A DNA stretch of 39,369 bases from Candidatus Nitrosopumilus sp. (GCA_029263475.1 JAJCXK010000057.1:1-39369), one strand, 5' to 3'; positions 30,905 to 39,369 are shown, numbered from the stretch's first letter. Numbers and translations: made by a program. The notes: generated by a model from the letters alone, not told the origin.

Positions 30905-31179
30905 TACAAAACACTGAATTTAGAAAATTCTGCAATAAATTTTTCATTCTGTATATCAACCTGTTTAACCCTGGAATTTGCAGGTCCTACACGAGCCCAT
31001 TCAATCAATTTGATAACTTTTTCTTCATCTCCTTCCAAAACAGATTCAACGCGACCATCCTGTAGGTTTCTAACCCAACCAAAAATGTCATTTTCCTTTG
31101 CCATTACTTTTAAAGATTGACGGAAAAAAACACCTTGAACTTTTCCGGTTACAAAAAGTCTAACACGTTGATTTGACAT
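30901..31179 (-). CDS. acyP: Acylphosphatase
   Basis: A small cytosolic hydrolase of acyl phosphates. The catalytic Arg is in KVQGVFFRQSLK and the catalytic Asn in WVRNLQDGRVESVLEG, both in the family order. The start is set at ATG 31179 (MSNQRVRLFVTGKVQG), giving 92 residues, the usual size. An ATG four codons earlier adds MLLL and is less likely. The metabolic target is not known. Confidence 0.93.
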   Translation of the reverse strand: MSNQRVRLFVTGKVQGVFFRQSLKVMAKENDIFGWVRNLQDGRVESVLEGDEEKVIKLIEWARVGPANSRVKQVDIQNEKFIAEFSKFSVLY

Positions 31180-31229
31180 TAACAAAAGCATTCAACATAC
31201 TACTAATCAATTTTAAGCTGAAATTAAAA

Positions 31230-31964
31230 CTACTTTCTTTCTTTAATTCTGGCTCTACCTGTTTTTCTAGCAGCAATACTACCGACCTTTGCACCTGGAG
31301 GAGCATCTCTAGAAACTGTAGAACTTTGCCCAACATGTTGATGTCTGCCACCACCGTGTGGGTGAACATAAGCTGCCTGAGCAACGCCTCTTACAATTGG
31401 ATATTTCTTTCCTTTAGCTTTAAAACTACGCCATTTGTTACCTGCACTCATAAAGTGTCGCTCACTAGCTCCTCCTCCAGCAAGAGTACCAATCATGGCT
31501 CGATTTTTTGGATTTAGAGTAGCAAACTTCCCAGAGGGGAGTTTTACAGTTACACCATCATCACCATGAGAAAAGATGGTTGCGTTGGTTCCTGCAGATT
31601 TCACAATTGCACCGCCATCTCCAAAGTGCTTTTCAATATTACACACTATAGTACCATCAGGAATATTTTGAACACTAATTACATTGCCTTTTTCAATTTT
31701 TGATTTTAATCCAAACTGTAATGTTGCTCCAACTGTAGTTCCAAGAACTGCAGGCACGAATGAGACAGAGCCATTTTCAAATCTAATTTTAGATAATGGT
31801 GCCTCCCTACCACGCTCATGAATCAAATCAATAATTTCACCTTGATGTTGTTCAGACAGTGGAAAACGAGGATAATTTGCTTTTGAACCTACCTTGCCAG
31901 TAGACGTGGATCTAAACTGATTACCTCCACGTCCTCGCCTTCGTACTAATGGTCTTTTACCCAA
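31230..31964 (-). CDS. rpl2: 50S ribosomal protein uL2
   Basis: uL2 is a universal large-subunit protein near the peptidyl transferase centre, needed for subunit joining. The 244 residues are typical of archaea. Signatures include NYPRFPLSEQHQGEIIDLIH, DGTIVCNIEKHFGDGGAIVKSAG, GTLAGGGASERHFMSAGNKW and the conserved C-terminal HPHGGGRHQHVG. The start codon is TTG at 31964, with a TATA-like TTAAAATT (minus strand) about 27 bp upstream. In most archaea it sits inside the S10-like ribosomal cluster, between uL23 and uS19; here its neighbours are acylphosphatase and CDC48, so it stands alone. Confidence 0.97.
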   Translation of the reverse strand: MGKRPLVRRRGRGGNQFRSTSTGKVGSKANYPRFPLSEQHQGEIIDLIHERGREAPLSKIRFENGSVSFVPAVLGTTVGATLQFGLKSKIEKGNVISVQNIPDGTIVCNIEKHFGDGGAIVKSAGTNATIFSHGDDGVTVKLPSGKFATLNPKNRAMIGTLAGGGASERHFMSAGNKWRSFKAKGKKYPIVRGVAQAAYVHPHGGGRHQHVGQSSTVSRDAPPGAKVGSIAARKTGRARIKERK

Positions 31965-32011
31965 GTTGATCGTTTCCTACGTAAAGAGAATTTTAAGCTT
32001 GTGGTGTTCTG

Positions 32012-32060
32012 AATTGGTTTGGAAAATTAACGTGAGAGAATCAATTGATTTGGAAAATTA
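32012..32060. repeat. Direct repeat in rpl2-CDC48 intergenic region
   Basis: AATTGGTTTGGAAAATTA (32012-32029) and AATTGATTTGGAAAATTA (32043-32060) differ at one base in eighteen and start 31 bp apart, about three turns of the helix. The second copy ends 9 bp before the CDC48 TATA box; the first lies upstream. Together they cover most of the gap between the divergent uL2 and CDC48 promoters, so a regulator binding both copies on one face is possible. Confidence 0.6.
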
Positions 32061-32069
32061 CCACAAAGG

Positions 32070-32077
32070 TATAAAAA
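32070..32077 (+). promoter_or_regulatory. TATA box of CDC48 gene
   Basis: TATAAAAA is centred about 26 bp before ATG 32099, giving a leaderless message. It is the cleanest TATA box seen in the window. Confidence 0.6.
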
Positions 32078-32098
32078 TTAGAATTAAGGCTGCATAGT

Positions 32099-34285
32099 AT
32101 GAGTCAAAATGCCCTTTCTCTCAAGGTACTCGAAGCATACACACGAGACGTGGGTAGAGGAGTAGCAAGAATAGATTATGACTCCATGGATACTCTTACT
32201 GCTTCTACTGGAGATGTTATAGAAATCAAAGGTAAAAGAAGGACAGTTGCAAAATGTCTTCCATTATATCCATCAGATGAAGGAAAAGGAATAATCAGGA
32301 TTGACGGACTAGGAAGAAATAATTCAGGAATTGCAATTGGAGATACAATTTCTGTGAGAAAAATTAAGGCAGTAGCTGCAGAAAAAATAGTGGTTGCACC
32401 TTTAGAAGCAATACCTCCAATAGATGAAAGATATCTTGCAGATGCATTAGAGAGTGTTCCTTTGATTAAAGGAGATAATGTGATGGTTCCATATTTTGGT
32501 GGACGTTTGACTTTTCAAGTTATTGGAGTTACACCTGCAGCTGATGCTGTTTTGGTAACTCAAAAAACTGTTTTCCATATTGCAGAAAAAGGGGAAACAT
32601 TGCGCGGAGTTCCACAAGTTACCTACGAAGATATTGGTGGCATTTCAAATGAGATTAAGAAAGTCAGGGAGATGATTGAACTTCCATTAAGACACCCAGA
32701 GATTTTTGAAAAATTAGGAATTGAAGCGCCAAAAGGTGTATTGTTATACGGTCCACCAGGAACAGGAAAAACATTACTTGCTAAAGCAGTAGCAAATGAA
32801 AGTCAAGCTCATTTCATCAGTATTTCTGGTCCAGAAATCATGAGTAAGTTTTATGGTGAAAGTGAAGCCAGATTAAGAGAGATTTTCAAAGAAGCCAGAG
32901 AAAAAGCCCCATCAATAATCTTTGTTGATGAAATTGATTCGATTGCACCAAAGAGAGAAGAGGTAACAGGTGAAGTTGAAAGAAGAGTGGTTTCTCAGAT
33001 GTTATCTTTAATGGACGGATTGGAAGCTAGAGGCAAGGTCATTGTTATTGCGGCAACAAATAGACCAAATGCAATTGATCCTGCACTCAGAAGACCAGGC
33101 AGATTTGATAGAGAAATTGAAATCAAGGTTCCAGATAAAAAAGGAAGAAAAGACATACTTGCAATTCACAGTAGAAACATGCCATTATCAGAAGATGTGA
33201 ATATAGATAAAATCTCATCTGTTAGTCACGGATATGTTGGTGCAGACTTGGAGTATCTTTGTAAAGAGGCAGCAATGAAATGTTTGAGAAGGCTACTACC
33301 AGTTTTGAATTTGGAGGAAGAAAAGTTACCCCCTGAAACTCTTGATAAATTGATAGTCAATCATGATGATTTCCAGAAAGCTTTGATCGAAGTGACTCCA
33401 TCCGGAATGAGAGAAGTCTTTATTGAAAATCCAGATGTAAAATGGGAAGATGTAGGAGGTTTAGAAGAAGTCAAAAAAGAGCTTCAAGAAGCTGTTGAAT
33501 GGCCAATGAAATATCCAGGTCTTTATGATAAATTAGGTCACAGTATGCCAAGAGGAATTTTACTTCACGGTCCAAGTGGCACAGGAAAAACACTATTAGC
33601 CAAAGCAGTAGCTACCCAAAGTGAGGCGAACTTTGTATCAGTCAGAGGCCCCGAACTTTTGTCAAAATGGGTTGGAGAATCAGAACGAGGAATTAGAGAA
33701 ATTTTCAAAAGAGCACGTCAATCGTCACCATGTGTGATTTTCTTTGACGAAATAGATTCCATTGCCCCAATTAGAGGAGCGGGTGGAGAAACTGCAGTCA
33801 CTGAAAGAGTAGTCAGTCAACTACTGACAGAATTAGACGGAATGGAAAATATGCACGGCGTTATAGTTTTAGCTGCAACAAACCGAGCAGACATGATTGA
33901 TCCAGCATTACTAAGACCGGGAAGATTTGACAAAATTATTCAAATTCCACTACCAGATAAAGAGAGCAGGAAGAGCATATTGAAAATAAATGCTGAGAAA
34001 ATTCCTACAATTACTGAAGAAAGTGATCCTTTACATGTAGACATTGAAAAGATTGCCGAACTAACTGATGGGCTCAGCGGTGCAGATACTGCATCAATTG
34101 CAAATACCGCAGTATCTCTAGTAATTCACGAATTCTTAGACTCACATCCAGATGTAAAAGATATTGAGAAAACAACTATTGATGCTAAAGTAACCATGAA
34201 ACACTTTGAAGAAGCAGTGAAAAAAGTAAGAGAACAAAAAGACCTCAAAATGGGTGAAAAATTAGTAGCTTCCTATTACAGGTAG
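32099..34285 (+). CDS. CDC48/VAT AAA+ ATPase
   Basis: CDC48/VAT unfolds proteins, often feeding the proteasome. The 728 residues hold an N-terminal double-psi barrel region (about 1-180) and two AAA modules. D1 has Walker A GPPGTGKT (about 219-226) and Walker [16 protein letters not shown]2 has GPSGTGKT (about 493-500, Pro to Ser at the second residue) and [14 protein letters not shown]. Both have the ATNRP/ATNRA and [19 protein letters not shown] sensors and arginine fingers. The chain ends Y726-Y727-R728, a HbYX-type ending that docks ATPases on the 20S proteasome. It diverges from uL2 across a region with direct repeats. Confidence 0.96.
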   Translation: MSQNALSLKVLEAYTRDVGRGVARIDYDSMDTLTASTGDVIEIKGKRRTVAKCLPLYPSDEGKGIIRIDGLGRNNSGIAIGDTISVRKIKAVAAEKIVVAPLEAIPPIDERYLADALESVPLIKGDNVMVPYFGGRLTFQVIGVTPAADAVLVTQKTVFHIAEKGETLRGVPQVTYEDIGGISNEIKKVREMIELPLRHPEIFEKLGIEAPKGVLLYGPPGTGKTLLAKAVANESQAHFISISGPEIMSKFYGESEARLREIFKEAREKAPSIIFVDEIDSIAPKREEVTGEVERRVVSQMLSLMDGLEARGKVIVIAATNRPNAIDPALRRPGRFDREIEIKVPDKKGRKDILAIHSRNMPLSEDVNIDKISSVSHGYVGADLEYLCKEAAMKCLRRLLPVLNLEEEKLPPETLDKLIVNHDDFQKALIEVTPSGMREVFIENPDVKWEDVGGLEEVKKELQEAVEWPMKYPGLYDKLGHSMPRGILLHGPSGTGKTLLAKAVATQSEANFVSVRGPELLSKWVGESERGIREIFKRARQSSPCVIFFDEIDSIAPIRGAGGETAVTERVVSQLLTELDGMENMHGVIVLAATNRADMIDPALLRPGRFDKIIQIPLPDKESRKSILKINAEKIPTITEESDPLHVDIEKIAELTDGLSGADTASIANTAVSLVIHEFLDSHPDVKDIEKTTIDAKVTMKHFEEAVKKVREQKDLKMGEKLVASYYR

Positions 34286-34317
34286 TTTTAATTAAATAAC
34301 AAATTTAATCCTCATAA

Positions 34318-35607
34318 ATGCCGGAATATACAGGGTATCATGGGAATTCATTAGAGTTTCTAAAAATAAACGAAATTTCAATAGGAGATTCTGTAAAGAT
34401 TTTTGCAGATATCATGTATGTGGGAATTATAATGCCGAGATACGAGCACGGTGATGATAAACATATTATTTTAAAATTAAAGAGTGGATACAACATTGGC
34501 TTAGAAATTGAAAATATTGAAAAGATTGAGAAAAGTTCATCATCTAAAAAAATTGTCGAAGTAAATGAGAAGGTCGAGAAAAATGAGAAGGTTCAAGATA
34601 TTTTACTATTATCCACAGGAGGTACAATTGCGAGCAAGGTTGATTACAGAACAGGTGCGGTTACGCCAATTTTAACCGCTGAAGAATTAAATTCCTCCGT
34701 TCCAGAGCTTGCCAAAATTGCAAACATAGATGCAAAAGTTCTGTTTTCAGAATATTCAGAAAATATAATGCCTGCTCATTGGCAAAAAATAGCCGAAATA
34801 ATTAATGAATATTCCAAATCTACGTATTCTGGAATAATAATTGCGCACGGTACAGACACTATGCATTATACCTCAGCGTATCTTTCCTTTGCACTTGCAG
34901 GTTTTCCAATACCCATAGCACTTGTAGGATCACAAAGATCATCAGATCGTGCATCATCAGACGCAGCACTGAATTTGATCGGAGCTGCAAAATTTCTAAC
35001 CGAATGTAAAACGAATGGAATCTACGTAGTAATGCATCAAGATGAAAATGATGAAGTGATTGCATGTCATTTAGGTACTAGAGTAAGAAAAAACCACACT
35101 AGTAAAAGAGGAGCTTTTCAAACAGTTGGAAATGAACCAGCATTTTTAGTGTTAAACGATAAAGTTCACAATAGCTTAGAAATGAGTTTTTTTACGACAA
35201 AGAAATTTGAACCTAAGATTAAATTAAATGAAAAAGTTGCACTAGTAAAATACCATCCAGGATATGATCCAACTATGTTAAAAAATATTATAGATTCAGG
35301 TTACAAAGCAATAATTTTTGAAGGTACAGGACTTGGACATATTGGAAAAAATATGTATTCGACAGTAAGGATGGCACATCAAAAGGGTATCTTTATGGGA
35401 ATGACCTCCCAATGTATAGATGGCAGAGTAAGAATGACAGTTTATGAGAGCGGTAGAGATTTACTGGATTTAGGAATAGTTCCATTAGAGAACATGATTC
35501 CAGAAGTTGCATTAGTAAAGTCAATGTGGGCGACTGGTAATACTGAAAATTATGACGAAATCAAAGAAATCATGCTTGATAAAATCGCATCAGAATTTTC
35601 CACATAA
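34318..35607 (+). CDS. gatD: Glu-tRNA(Gln) amidotransferase subunit D
   Basis: GatD supplies ammonia from asparagine/glutamine to GatE, so that Glu-tRNA(Gln) becomes Gln-tRNA(Gln). The 429 residues have an N-terminal archaeal-specific extension (about 1-90) followed by an asparaginase-type core. The core begins LLLSTGGTIASKVDYRTG, with the first catalytic Thr. HGTDTMHYTS supplies the Thr-Asp, and the Lys lies further on. GatE follows 11 bp downstream in the same direction. Length and neighbour separate it from ordinary L-asparaginases. Confidence 0.95.
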   Translation: MPEYTGYHGNSLEFLKINEISIGDSVKIFADIMYVGIIMPRYEHGDDKHIILKLKSGYNIGLEIENIEKIEKSSSSKKIVEVNEKVEKNEKVQDILLLSTGGTIASKVDYRTGAVTPILTAEELNSSVPELAKIANIDAKVLFSEYSENIMPAHWQKIAEIINEYSKSTYSGIIIAHGTDTMHYTSAYLSFALAGFPIPIALVGSQRSSDRASSDAALNLIGAAKFLTECKTNGIYVVMHQDENDEVIACHLGTRVRKNHTSKRGAFQTVGNEPAFLVLNDKVHNSLEMSFFTTKKFEPKIKLNEKVALVKYHPGYDPTMLKNIIDSGYKAIIFEGTGLGHIGKNMYSTVRMAHQKGIFMGMTSQCIDGRVRMTVYESGRDLLDLGIVPLENMIPEVALVKSMWATGNTENYDEIKEIMLDKIASEFST

Positions 35608-35618
35608 TTGGTATCATT

Positions 35619-37526
35619 ATGGAAAAATTTTCAATTAAAGATGTAGGCGTCAAAGTAGGATTAGAAATTCATCAACAGCTTGCAACTAATAAAAAATTAT
35701 TCTGTAATTGCACACCTATAGAATCAGACAAATATTCAATCAAATTCCAAAGGAAGTTACGAGCATCTAAAAGTGAATTAGGAGAATTTGATCCGGCTGC
35801 ATTATTTGAGAGTACAAAATCAAAAACTATAATGTATTATGCCAATTCTCAAAGCAGTTGCCTAGTAGAACAAGATGAAGAACCACCACATGAATTAGAT
35901 GAAGACGCCAGAAGAATTGCACTAATAATTTCATCTGCTTTAAAATCAAATATTTTCAGTGAAATATACCCTATGAGAAAAACAGTAATTGATGGCTCCA
36001 ACACAACAGGATTTCAACGTACCATGTTAATTTCACAGGGCGGATACTACAAGGTAGGAAAAATAAAGGTTGGAATTCAATCAATCTGTTTGGAAGAAGA
36101 TGCAGCCAAAATATTGGGGGAAGAAGGTTCAGTAAGAAAATTTGGCTTGGAACGTTTAGGAATTCCATTAGTCGAAATTGCAACGGAGCCTTTTGAAGTA
36201 GAATTAACAGAGATCAAAAAAATTGCATTATCACTAGGAAGAATTCTGAGAAGTACAAAGGAAGTCAAGCGAGGGCTGGGATCAATCAGACAAGACGTTA
36301 ACGTTTCGATTAAACGTGGTGGTGTGGTAATTGAAGTAAAAGGAGTGCAACAATTAGATCAATTAGAAAAAGTTGTTGAATATGAAGCCAAAAGACAACA
36401 TGGATTACTAAAAATATCAAGTGAATTGCAGAGAAAGAATTGGAAATTTGATCATGGAGATAAAAAAGACATTACAAAATTATTTTCCAAATGTAAATCA
36501 AAAATTATTCAGAATGCATTAAAAAAAGATCATAAGATTACTGCAATAACTTTTAAAAATATGGCTGGAATTTTTGGATTTTCACCATATGAAGGGATCA
36601 GATTAGGAAAAGAAGTAGCAGAACTAGTAAGATTTTTTGGGATAGGTGGAGTATTTCATTCAGATGAACTTCCCAACTATGGGATTGAAGAGTCAGATTT
36701 GGAAGAATTGAAGAAAGCAGTAAAAATTGAAGAAAGTGATGGATTCTTGATTTTAGCTTCACCTCAAGAAAAAATCCATACAGTTGTTAATCAAATCATT
36801 TTAAGAATTGAATACATCAGAGATTATGGGATTCCGATAGATACAAGATCGGCGACTCAAGTAGGGGAAACAAAATTCCTTAGACCAAGACCTGGAGCTG
36901 CAAGAATGTATCCTGAAACAGATGTTCCTCCAATTATTATATCAAAAAAAGAATTATCAGAAGCAAAAAAGAACATACCAAAATCCTGGGATGACTCCAT
37001 AAAAGAGCTAAAAACGAAATACAAAATCAATTCCCAACTTGCTGAACAAGTTTTTGATTCACGATACATTAGATTGTTTGAAAAGATTGTTGGAGATATT
37101 AACACTAATCCAACATTTGTTGCATCAGTCCTTTGTTCTTCAATTACAAATTTGGAAAGAAGTGGACTAGACTCTAGTTTATTAAAAAATGAAGAGATTT
37201 TAAAATCATTTCAGTTACTGGAAGATGGAAAAATTGCAAAAGAGTCTGTCGAGATAGTGTTTGAAAATATAATGGCTGGGAAATCAGTGACGATAGAAGA
37301 AGCTATGAGGAATGCTTCAATTCAATCAATTAATGAAAATGATCTAGAAAGAATTATCAATGACATTGTAGAAAAAAATGAAGGAATTATTAAAAATCAA
37401 AAAGAACGAGCAATTGGGCCGTTGATGGGAATTGTAATGAAAGAATTAAGAGGTAAAGTTTCTGGTGAAACAATTAACAGTCTTCTTTCAAAAAATATCA
37501 AAAGGAAAATACAAGATCTAGAATAG
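35619..37526 (+). CDS. gatE: Glu-tRNA(Gln) amidotransferase subunit E
   Basis: GatE is the kinase/amidotransferase partner, related to GatB, and binds the tRNA. The 635 residues fit. The start VGVKVGLEIHQQLATNKKLFCNC and the NTTGFQRTMLISQGG and ICLEEDAAKILGE blocks are family signatures. RLGIPLVEIATEPFEVE follows, then GSIRQDVNVSIKRGGVVIEVKG. A GatB/YqeY-type C-terminal helical domain (about 480-635) carries tRNA-contacting segments. It forms an operon with gatD. The complex implies this organism lacks a glutaminyl-tRNA synthetase, as usual in archaea. Confidence 0.96.
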   Translation: MEKFSIKDVGVKVGLEIHQQLATNKKLFCNCTPIESDKYSIKFQRKLRASKSELGEFDPAALFESTKSKTIMYYANSQSSCLVEQDEEPPHELDEDARRIALIISSALKSNIFSEIYPMRKTVIDGSNTTGFQRTMLISQGGYYKVGKIKVGIQSICLEEDAAKILGEEGSVRKFGLERLGIPLVEIATEPFEVELTEIKKIALSLGRILRSTKEVKRGLGSIRQDVNVSIKRGGVVIEVKGVQQLDQLEKVVEYEAKRQHGLLKISSELQRKNWKFDHGDKKDITKLFSKCKSKIIQNALKKDHKITAITFKNMAGIFGFSPYEGIRLGKEVAELVRFFGIGGVFHSDELPNYGIEESDLEELKKAVKIEESDGFLILASPQEKIHTVVNQIILRIEYIRDYGIPIDTRSATQVGETKFLRPRPGAARMYPETDVPPIIISKKELSEAKKNIPKSWDDSIKELKTKYKINSQLAEQVFDSRYIRLFEKIVGDINTNPTFVASVLCSSITNLERSGLDSSLLKNEEILKSFQLLEDGKIAKESVEIVFENIMAGKSVTIEEAMRNASIQSINENDLERIINDIVEKNEGIIKNQKERAIGPLMGIVMKELRGKVSGETINSLLSKNIKRKIQDLE

Positions 37527-37528
37527 AC

Positions 37529-37616
37529 TGGTGCGGGAAGTGGGATTTGAACCCACGAACTCCTAAAAGATAAGGATCTGAACCTTACACCGTTGACCAG
37601 GCTGGGTGACTCCCGC
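37529..37616 (-). tRNA. tRNA-Leu (anticodon CAG), CCA encoded
   Basis: The minus strand folds with acceptor GCGGGAG/TTCCCGC (one G-U pair) and D arm ACC-CAGCCTGGTCAAC-GGT. The anticodon arm is TAAGG-TTCAGAT-CCTTA with anticodon CAG. The long variable region is TCTTTTAGGAGTTC, as expected for a class II tRNA. The T arm is GTGGG-TTCAAAT-CCCAC and the discriminator is A (37532). CCA at 37529-37531 is encoded, unlike the other two tRNAs here. A TATA-like CTATAATAA lies about 25-30 bp upstream (minus strand). Confidence 0.97.
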
Positions 37617-37693
37617 ATTTTGAAAAAACGAAATCCAGAATAAGTTTCTTTATTATAGCATGAAACAACTGATCAGAATTAATCAGAGATAAA

Positions 37694-37858
37694 ATGGAAT
37701 TCAGAGAAATATATTGTCTAAATTGTAAAAAAGTACTTGGACGTTACAACATCAAATTCTATAATGATGAGAAGATTAGCGAGTTGATAAATTCAACACA
37801 TTCTACACATGTTAGAAGTGGTCATCACGTTAACATTAGAAAATTTGAAAAAAATTAA
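37694..37858 (+). CDS. Small CxxC/His protein
   Basis: A 54-residue frame from ATG 37694 has CLNC at 8-11 and a cluster of histidines (STHSTHVRSGHHVN, about 34-47). The CxxC with the HSTH or GHH pair could bind one zinc. The rest is charged and polar, suggesting a soluble protein. The 3' end overlaps the convergent HAD gene by 4 bp. No function is known; similar small proteins occur in this window at 3956 and 25425. Confidence 0.65.
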   Translation: MEFREIYCLNCKKVLGRYNIKFYNDEKISELINSTHSTHVRSGHHVNIRKFEKN

Positions 37859-38394
37859 ATCTGTTTAATTTTTTCAATTGCTTCAAAAAGATTTGAAATT
37901 CTTTGTATTTTATTTTCATGAATATGTTGATTCCAAGGTTGTGAATACAGGATGATTTTTTTGTTATTTTTAAGAAATTTTTCTGCATTAAGAGGAGAAT
38001 CATCAATAAATACATCATAGTCTAAATCAGCTTTCATAGGACCGTCAATTACTGAGACATAATCATCATAGAAAATATTATGGTGATATAACCAAGATTT
38101 TACAAAATAATCAGTAGAACGTTCTCTAGCTGTAACAATATCGACTTTACCAAGTTCAGAAAGAGATTTTGTTATTGACGATAATTTTGCTTCTGTTTTA
38201 GGTATAGACATCCAGTTTTTCCAACATGAACTAAGTTCAGCATAAAAATCAAAAGGATCAATTTTGAATTCCTTCCAAAACTCCCAAGTGGTAATTTGAT
38301 GCTTGGTAATTTTTGGTCTTACAGAATTACTATAATTTAGCCACGAAACTATTACATCTGCAAGCACACCGTCAACATCCAGTGCAATTTTCAT
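37855..38394 (-). CDS. HAD-superfamily nucleotidase (NT5C-like)
   Basis: From ATG 38394 the product has 179 residues starting MKIALDVDGVLADV, which holds the HAD motif I DVDGV. The frame extends upstream to 38421 but would overlap dnaJ; the ATG at 38394 lies just after the dnaJ stop and is preferred. IVTARERS supplies motif II, and DVFIDDSPLNAEKF motif IV. The family has 5'(3')-deoxyribonucleotidases and sugar phosphatases; substrate is unclear. It starts 1 bp after dnaJ, so they may share a transcript. Confidence 0.88.
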   Translation of the reverse strand: MKIALDVDGVLADVIVSWLNYSNSVRPKITKHQITTWEFWKEFKIDPFDFYAELSSCWKNWMSIPKTEAKLSSITKSLSELGKVDIVTARERSTDYFVKSWLYHHNIFYDDYVSVIDGPMKADLDYDVFIDDSPLNAEKFLKNNKKIILYSQPWNQHIHENKIQRISNLFEAIEKIKQI

Positions 38395-38395
38395 T

Positions 38396-39369
38396 CTAGT
38401 CACTTGTTTTTCTAAATTCATCTAAAAGATTTTTTTGATGCTTATTGAGTTTTTTAGGTATATTGACCACAATTCTAACAAATTGATCTCCCTTTCCCCT
38501 ATAGTTAATGTGAGAAACTCCCTTTCCTTTTAGTTTGATTATGGTATTCGGTTGACTACCAGAGTCAACTTTAATTTTTTCGGTACCCTCCAAAGTGGGA
38601 ACAATTATTTCACATCCTAATGTTGCATCAATCATAGAAACATCATGATCATAAAAAATGTCTTTTCCATCTCTATTAAACTTAGAATGAGGTTGAACGC
38701 TCACTCTAACTATTAAATCGCCATTAATCCCATCAGGAATCTCGTTTCCTTCTTCAGGAACAGTGTAATCACCTGAGTCAATGCCAGGAGGAATATCAAA
38801 TGTAACTGTCTTTGATCCTTTTTTCCTCCCATGTCCTTTACATTCTTTACATGGAGTTTCAATAACGGATCCTTGGCCTCTACAAGCAGAACAGGGTGCA
38901 GCAGTCACAAATGATGCAAATCCCATATTACGAGTTTGTCTGACTTGTCCTTGACCATTACATGTTCCACAGGTTTTCTTGTTGGTGCCAGGTTTAGCAC
39001 CAGAACCATTACATGTATTGCATTGAACTTGTTTTTGTAAATTAATTTCCATTTTTTTACCGTGAAGAACATCTTCTAAAGTTACCGAAGTTTGATAGAG
39101 AAGATCAGAACCGCGTTGTTGCTGCTGATTAAAGTTGAAACCTCCTCCTCCACGACCAAAAATTGAATCGAAAACGGAATCAAAGCCTCCTCCTCCTCCT
39201 CCTTGTGCACCTTGAAATATGTCATCACTGGAATATCTTCCGTCAACGCCGGCATGACCATGCTGATCATAGACTTGCTTCTTTTCAGGATCCGAAATAA
39301 CCGCATAGGCTTCAGAAATTTCTTTGAAATGCTCGCCAGCTTCTGAGGACTGGTTGCGGTCTGGATGAA
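38396..39369 (-). CDS. dnaJ: DnaJ co-chaperone, 5' end missing
   Basis: Partial gene, 323 residues visible; the beginning lies beyond the window. At the edge is HPDRNQSSEAGEHFKEISEAY, the second half of the J domain with the HPD motif that stimulates DnaK. A Gly-rich region follows (GGGGGGFDSVFDSIFGRGGGG), then four zinc-binding repeats: CNTCNGSG, CGTCNGQG, CSACRGQG and CKECKGHG. The two client-binding beta domains follow (PHSKFNRDGKDIFYDHDVS, GCEIIVPTLEGTEKIKVDSGSQ). This is a class A DnaJ. The grpE-dnaK genes are expected beyond the edge. Confidence 0.96.
   Translation of the reverse strand, partial: HPDRNQSSEAGEHFKEISEAYAVISDPEKKQVYDQHGHAGVDGRYSSDDIFQGAQGGGGGGFDSVFDSIFGRGGGGFNFNQQQQRGSDLLYQTSVTLEDVLHGKKMEINLQKQVQCNTCNGSGAKPGTNKKTCGTCNGQGQVRQTRNMGFASFVTAAPCSACRGQGSVIETPCKECKGHGRKKGSKTVTFDIPPGIDSGDYTVPEEGNEIPDGINGDLIVRVSVQPHSKFNRDGKDIFYDHDVSMIDATLGCEIIVPTLEGTEKIKVDSGSQPNTIIKLKGKGVSHINYRGKGDQFVRIVVNIPKKLNKHQKNLLDEFRKTSD

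Noticed and set aside
31173..31517. 114-codon plus-strand frame over rpl2 and acylphosphatase
   Set aside because: It is the antisense of two conserved genes, rich in Ser and Thr, without a motif.
39082..39306. 74-codon minus-strand frame near the end of the window
   Set aside because: It is another frame of dnaJ; the true frame carries HPD and Gly-rich sequence.
1..39369. CRISPR array, insertion sequence, phage or integrated plasmid
   Set aside because: No spaced repeat series, transposase, integrase, terminal inverted repeat or att-like duplication at the tRNA genes was seen.

Overview
The window looks like chromosome of an ammonia-oxidising-type archaeon (Nitrososphaerota/Thaumarchaeota, Nitrosopumilus-like). 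It is AT-rich and densely packed. Archaeal markers are an archaeal-type SRP RNA, GatD/GatE, pelota, an AglB/STT3 oligosaccharyltransferase, a VAT/CDC48 AAA ATPase, TrmB and DtxR regulators, F420-linked enzymes and a radical SAM protein resembling tetraether lipid synthase. Many genes have a TATA-like box about 25 bp before the start codon and no visible Shine-Dalgarno sequence, the pattern of leaderless archaeal mRNAs. Several of these use TTG starts. The assignment comes from gene content and sequence features only; no database was searched.

Layout. 1-4.7 kb: an MurG-like glycosyltransferase, aspartate kinase, a structured non-coding stretch, a branched-chain aminotransferase, a 53-aa Cys/His-rich protein and a methyltransferase. 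4.7-5.1 kb: an AT-rich gap and tRNA-Lys(CTT). 5.1-10.1 kb: an SRPBCC protein with a possible ribbon-helix-helix tail, a secreted protein predicted to begin with His after signal cleavage, and a terminal-oxidase operon on the minus strand (split subunit II, subunit I, a two-domain blue copper protein, a half-size heme A synthase). 10.1-13.4 kb: histidine phosphatase, F420-NADP reductase-like protein, an F420/FMN split-barrel protein, aminotransferase, tRNA-Arg(TCG). 13.4-18.4 kb: two membrane proteins, a small hypothetical, a divergent SDR, a DUF59-PqqD fusion, MtnA and bifunctional PGI/PMI. 18.4-22.3 kb: a membrane protein, a GT2 glycosyltransferase and AglB. 22.3-26 kb: the Tes-like radical SAM protein, divergent from a TrmB-DtxR-small Cys protein cluster, then YjbQ. 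26-31 kb: pelota, CutA, an M50 protease, a tRNA thiolation enzyme, SRP RNA, a DUF5655-like protein and acylphosphatase. 31-39.4 kb: lone uL2, CDC48, GatD-GatE, tRNA-Leu(CAG), a small zinc-finger-like protein, a HAD nucleotidase and DnaJ, cut by the window end.

The genes group into respiration (copper/heme oxidase with copper proteins in place of cytochrome c), envelope building (AglB, GT2, GT28-like, Tes), translation and protein quality control (uL2, GatDE, NcsA, SRP RNA, pelota, CDC48, DnaJ, M50) and amino-acid and sugar-phosphate metabolism.

No insertion sequence, prophage, CRISPR array or integrated element was seen. The points most worth a second look are the predicted N-terminal-His copper protein beside the oxidase, the near-identical DNA inside the tandem cupredoxin gene, the DUF59-PqqD fusion, the repeated GFxDxxSH membrane protein, two promoter regions with long direct repeats (uL2/CDC48 and Tes/TrmB), and a folded intergenic RNA candidate after aspartate kinase.
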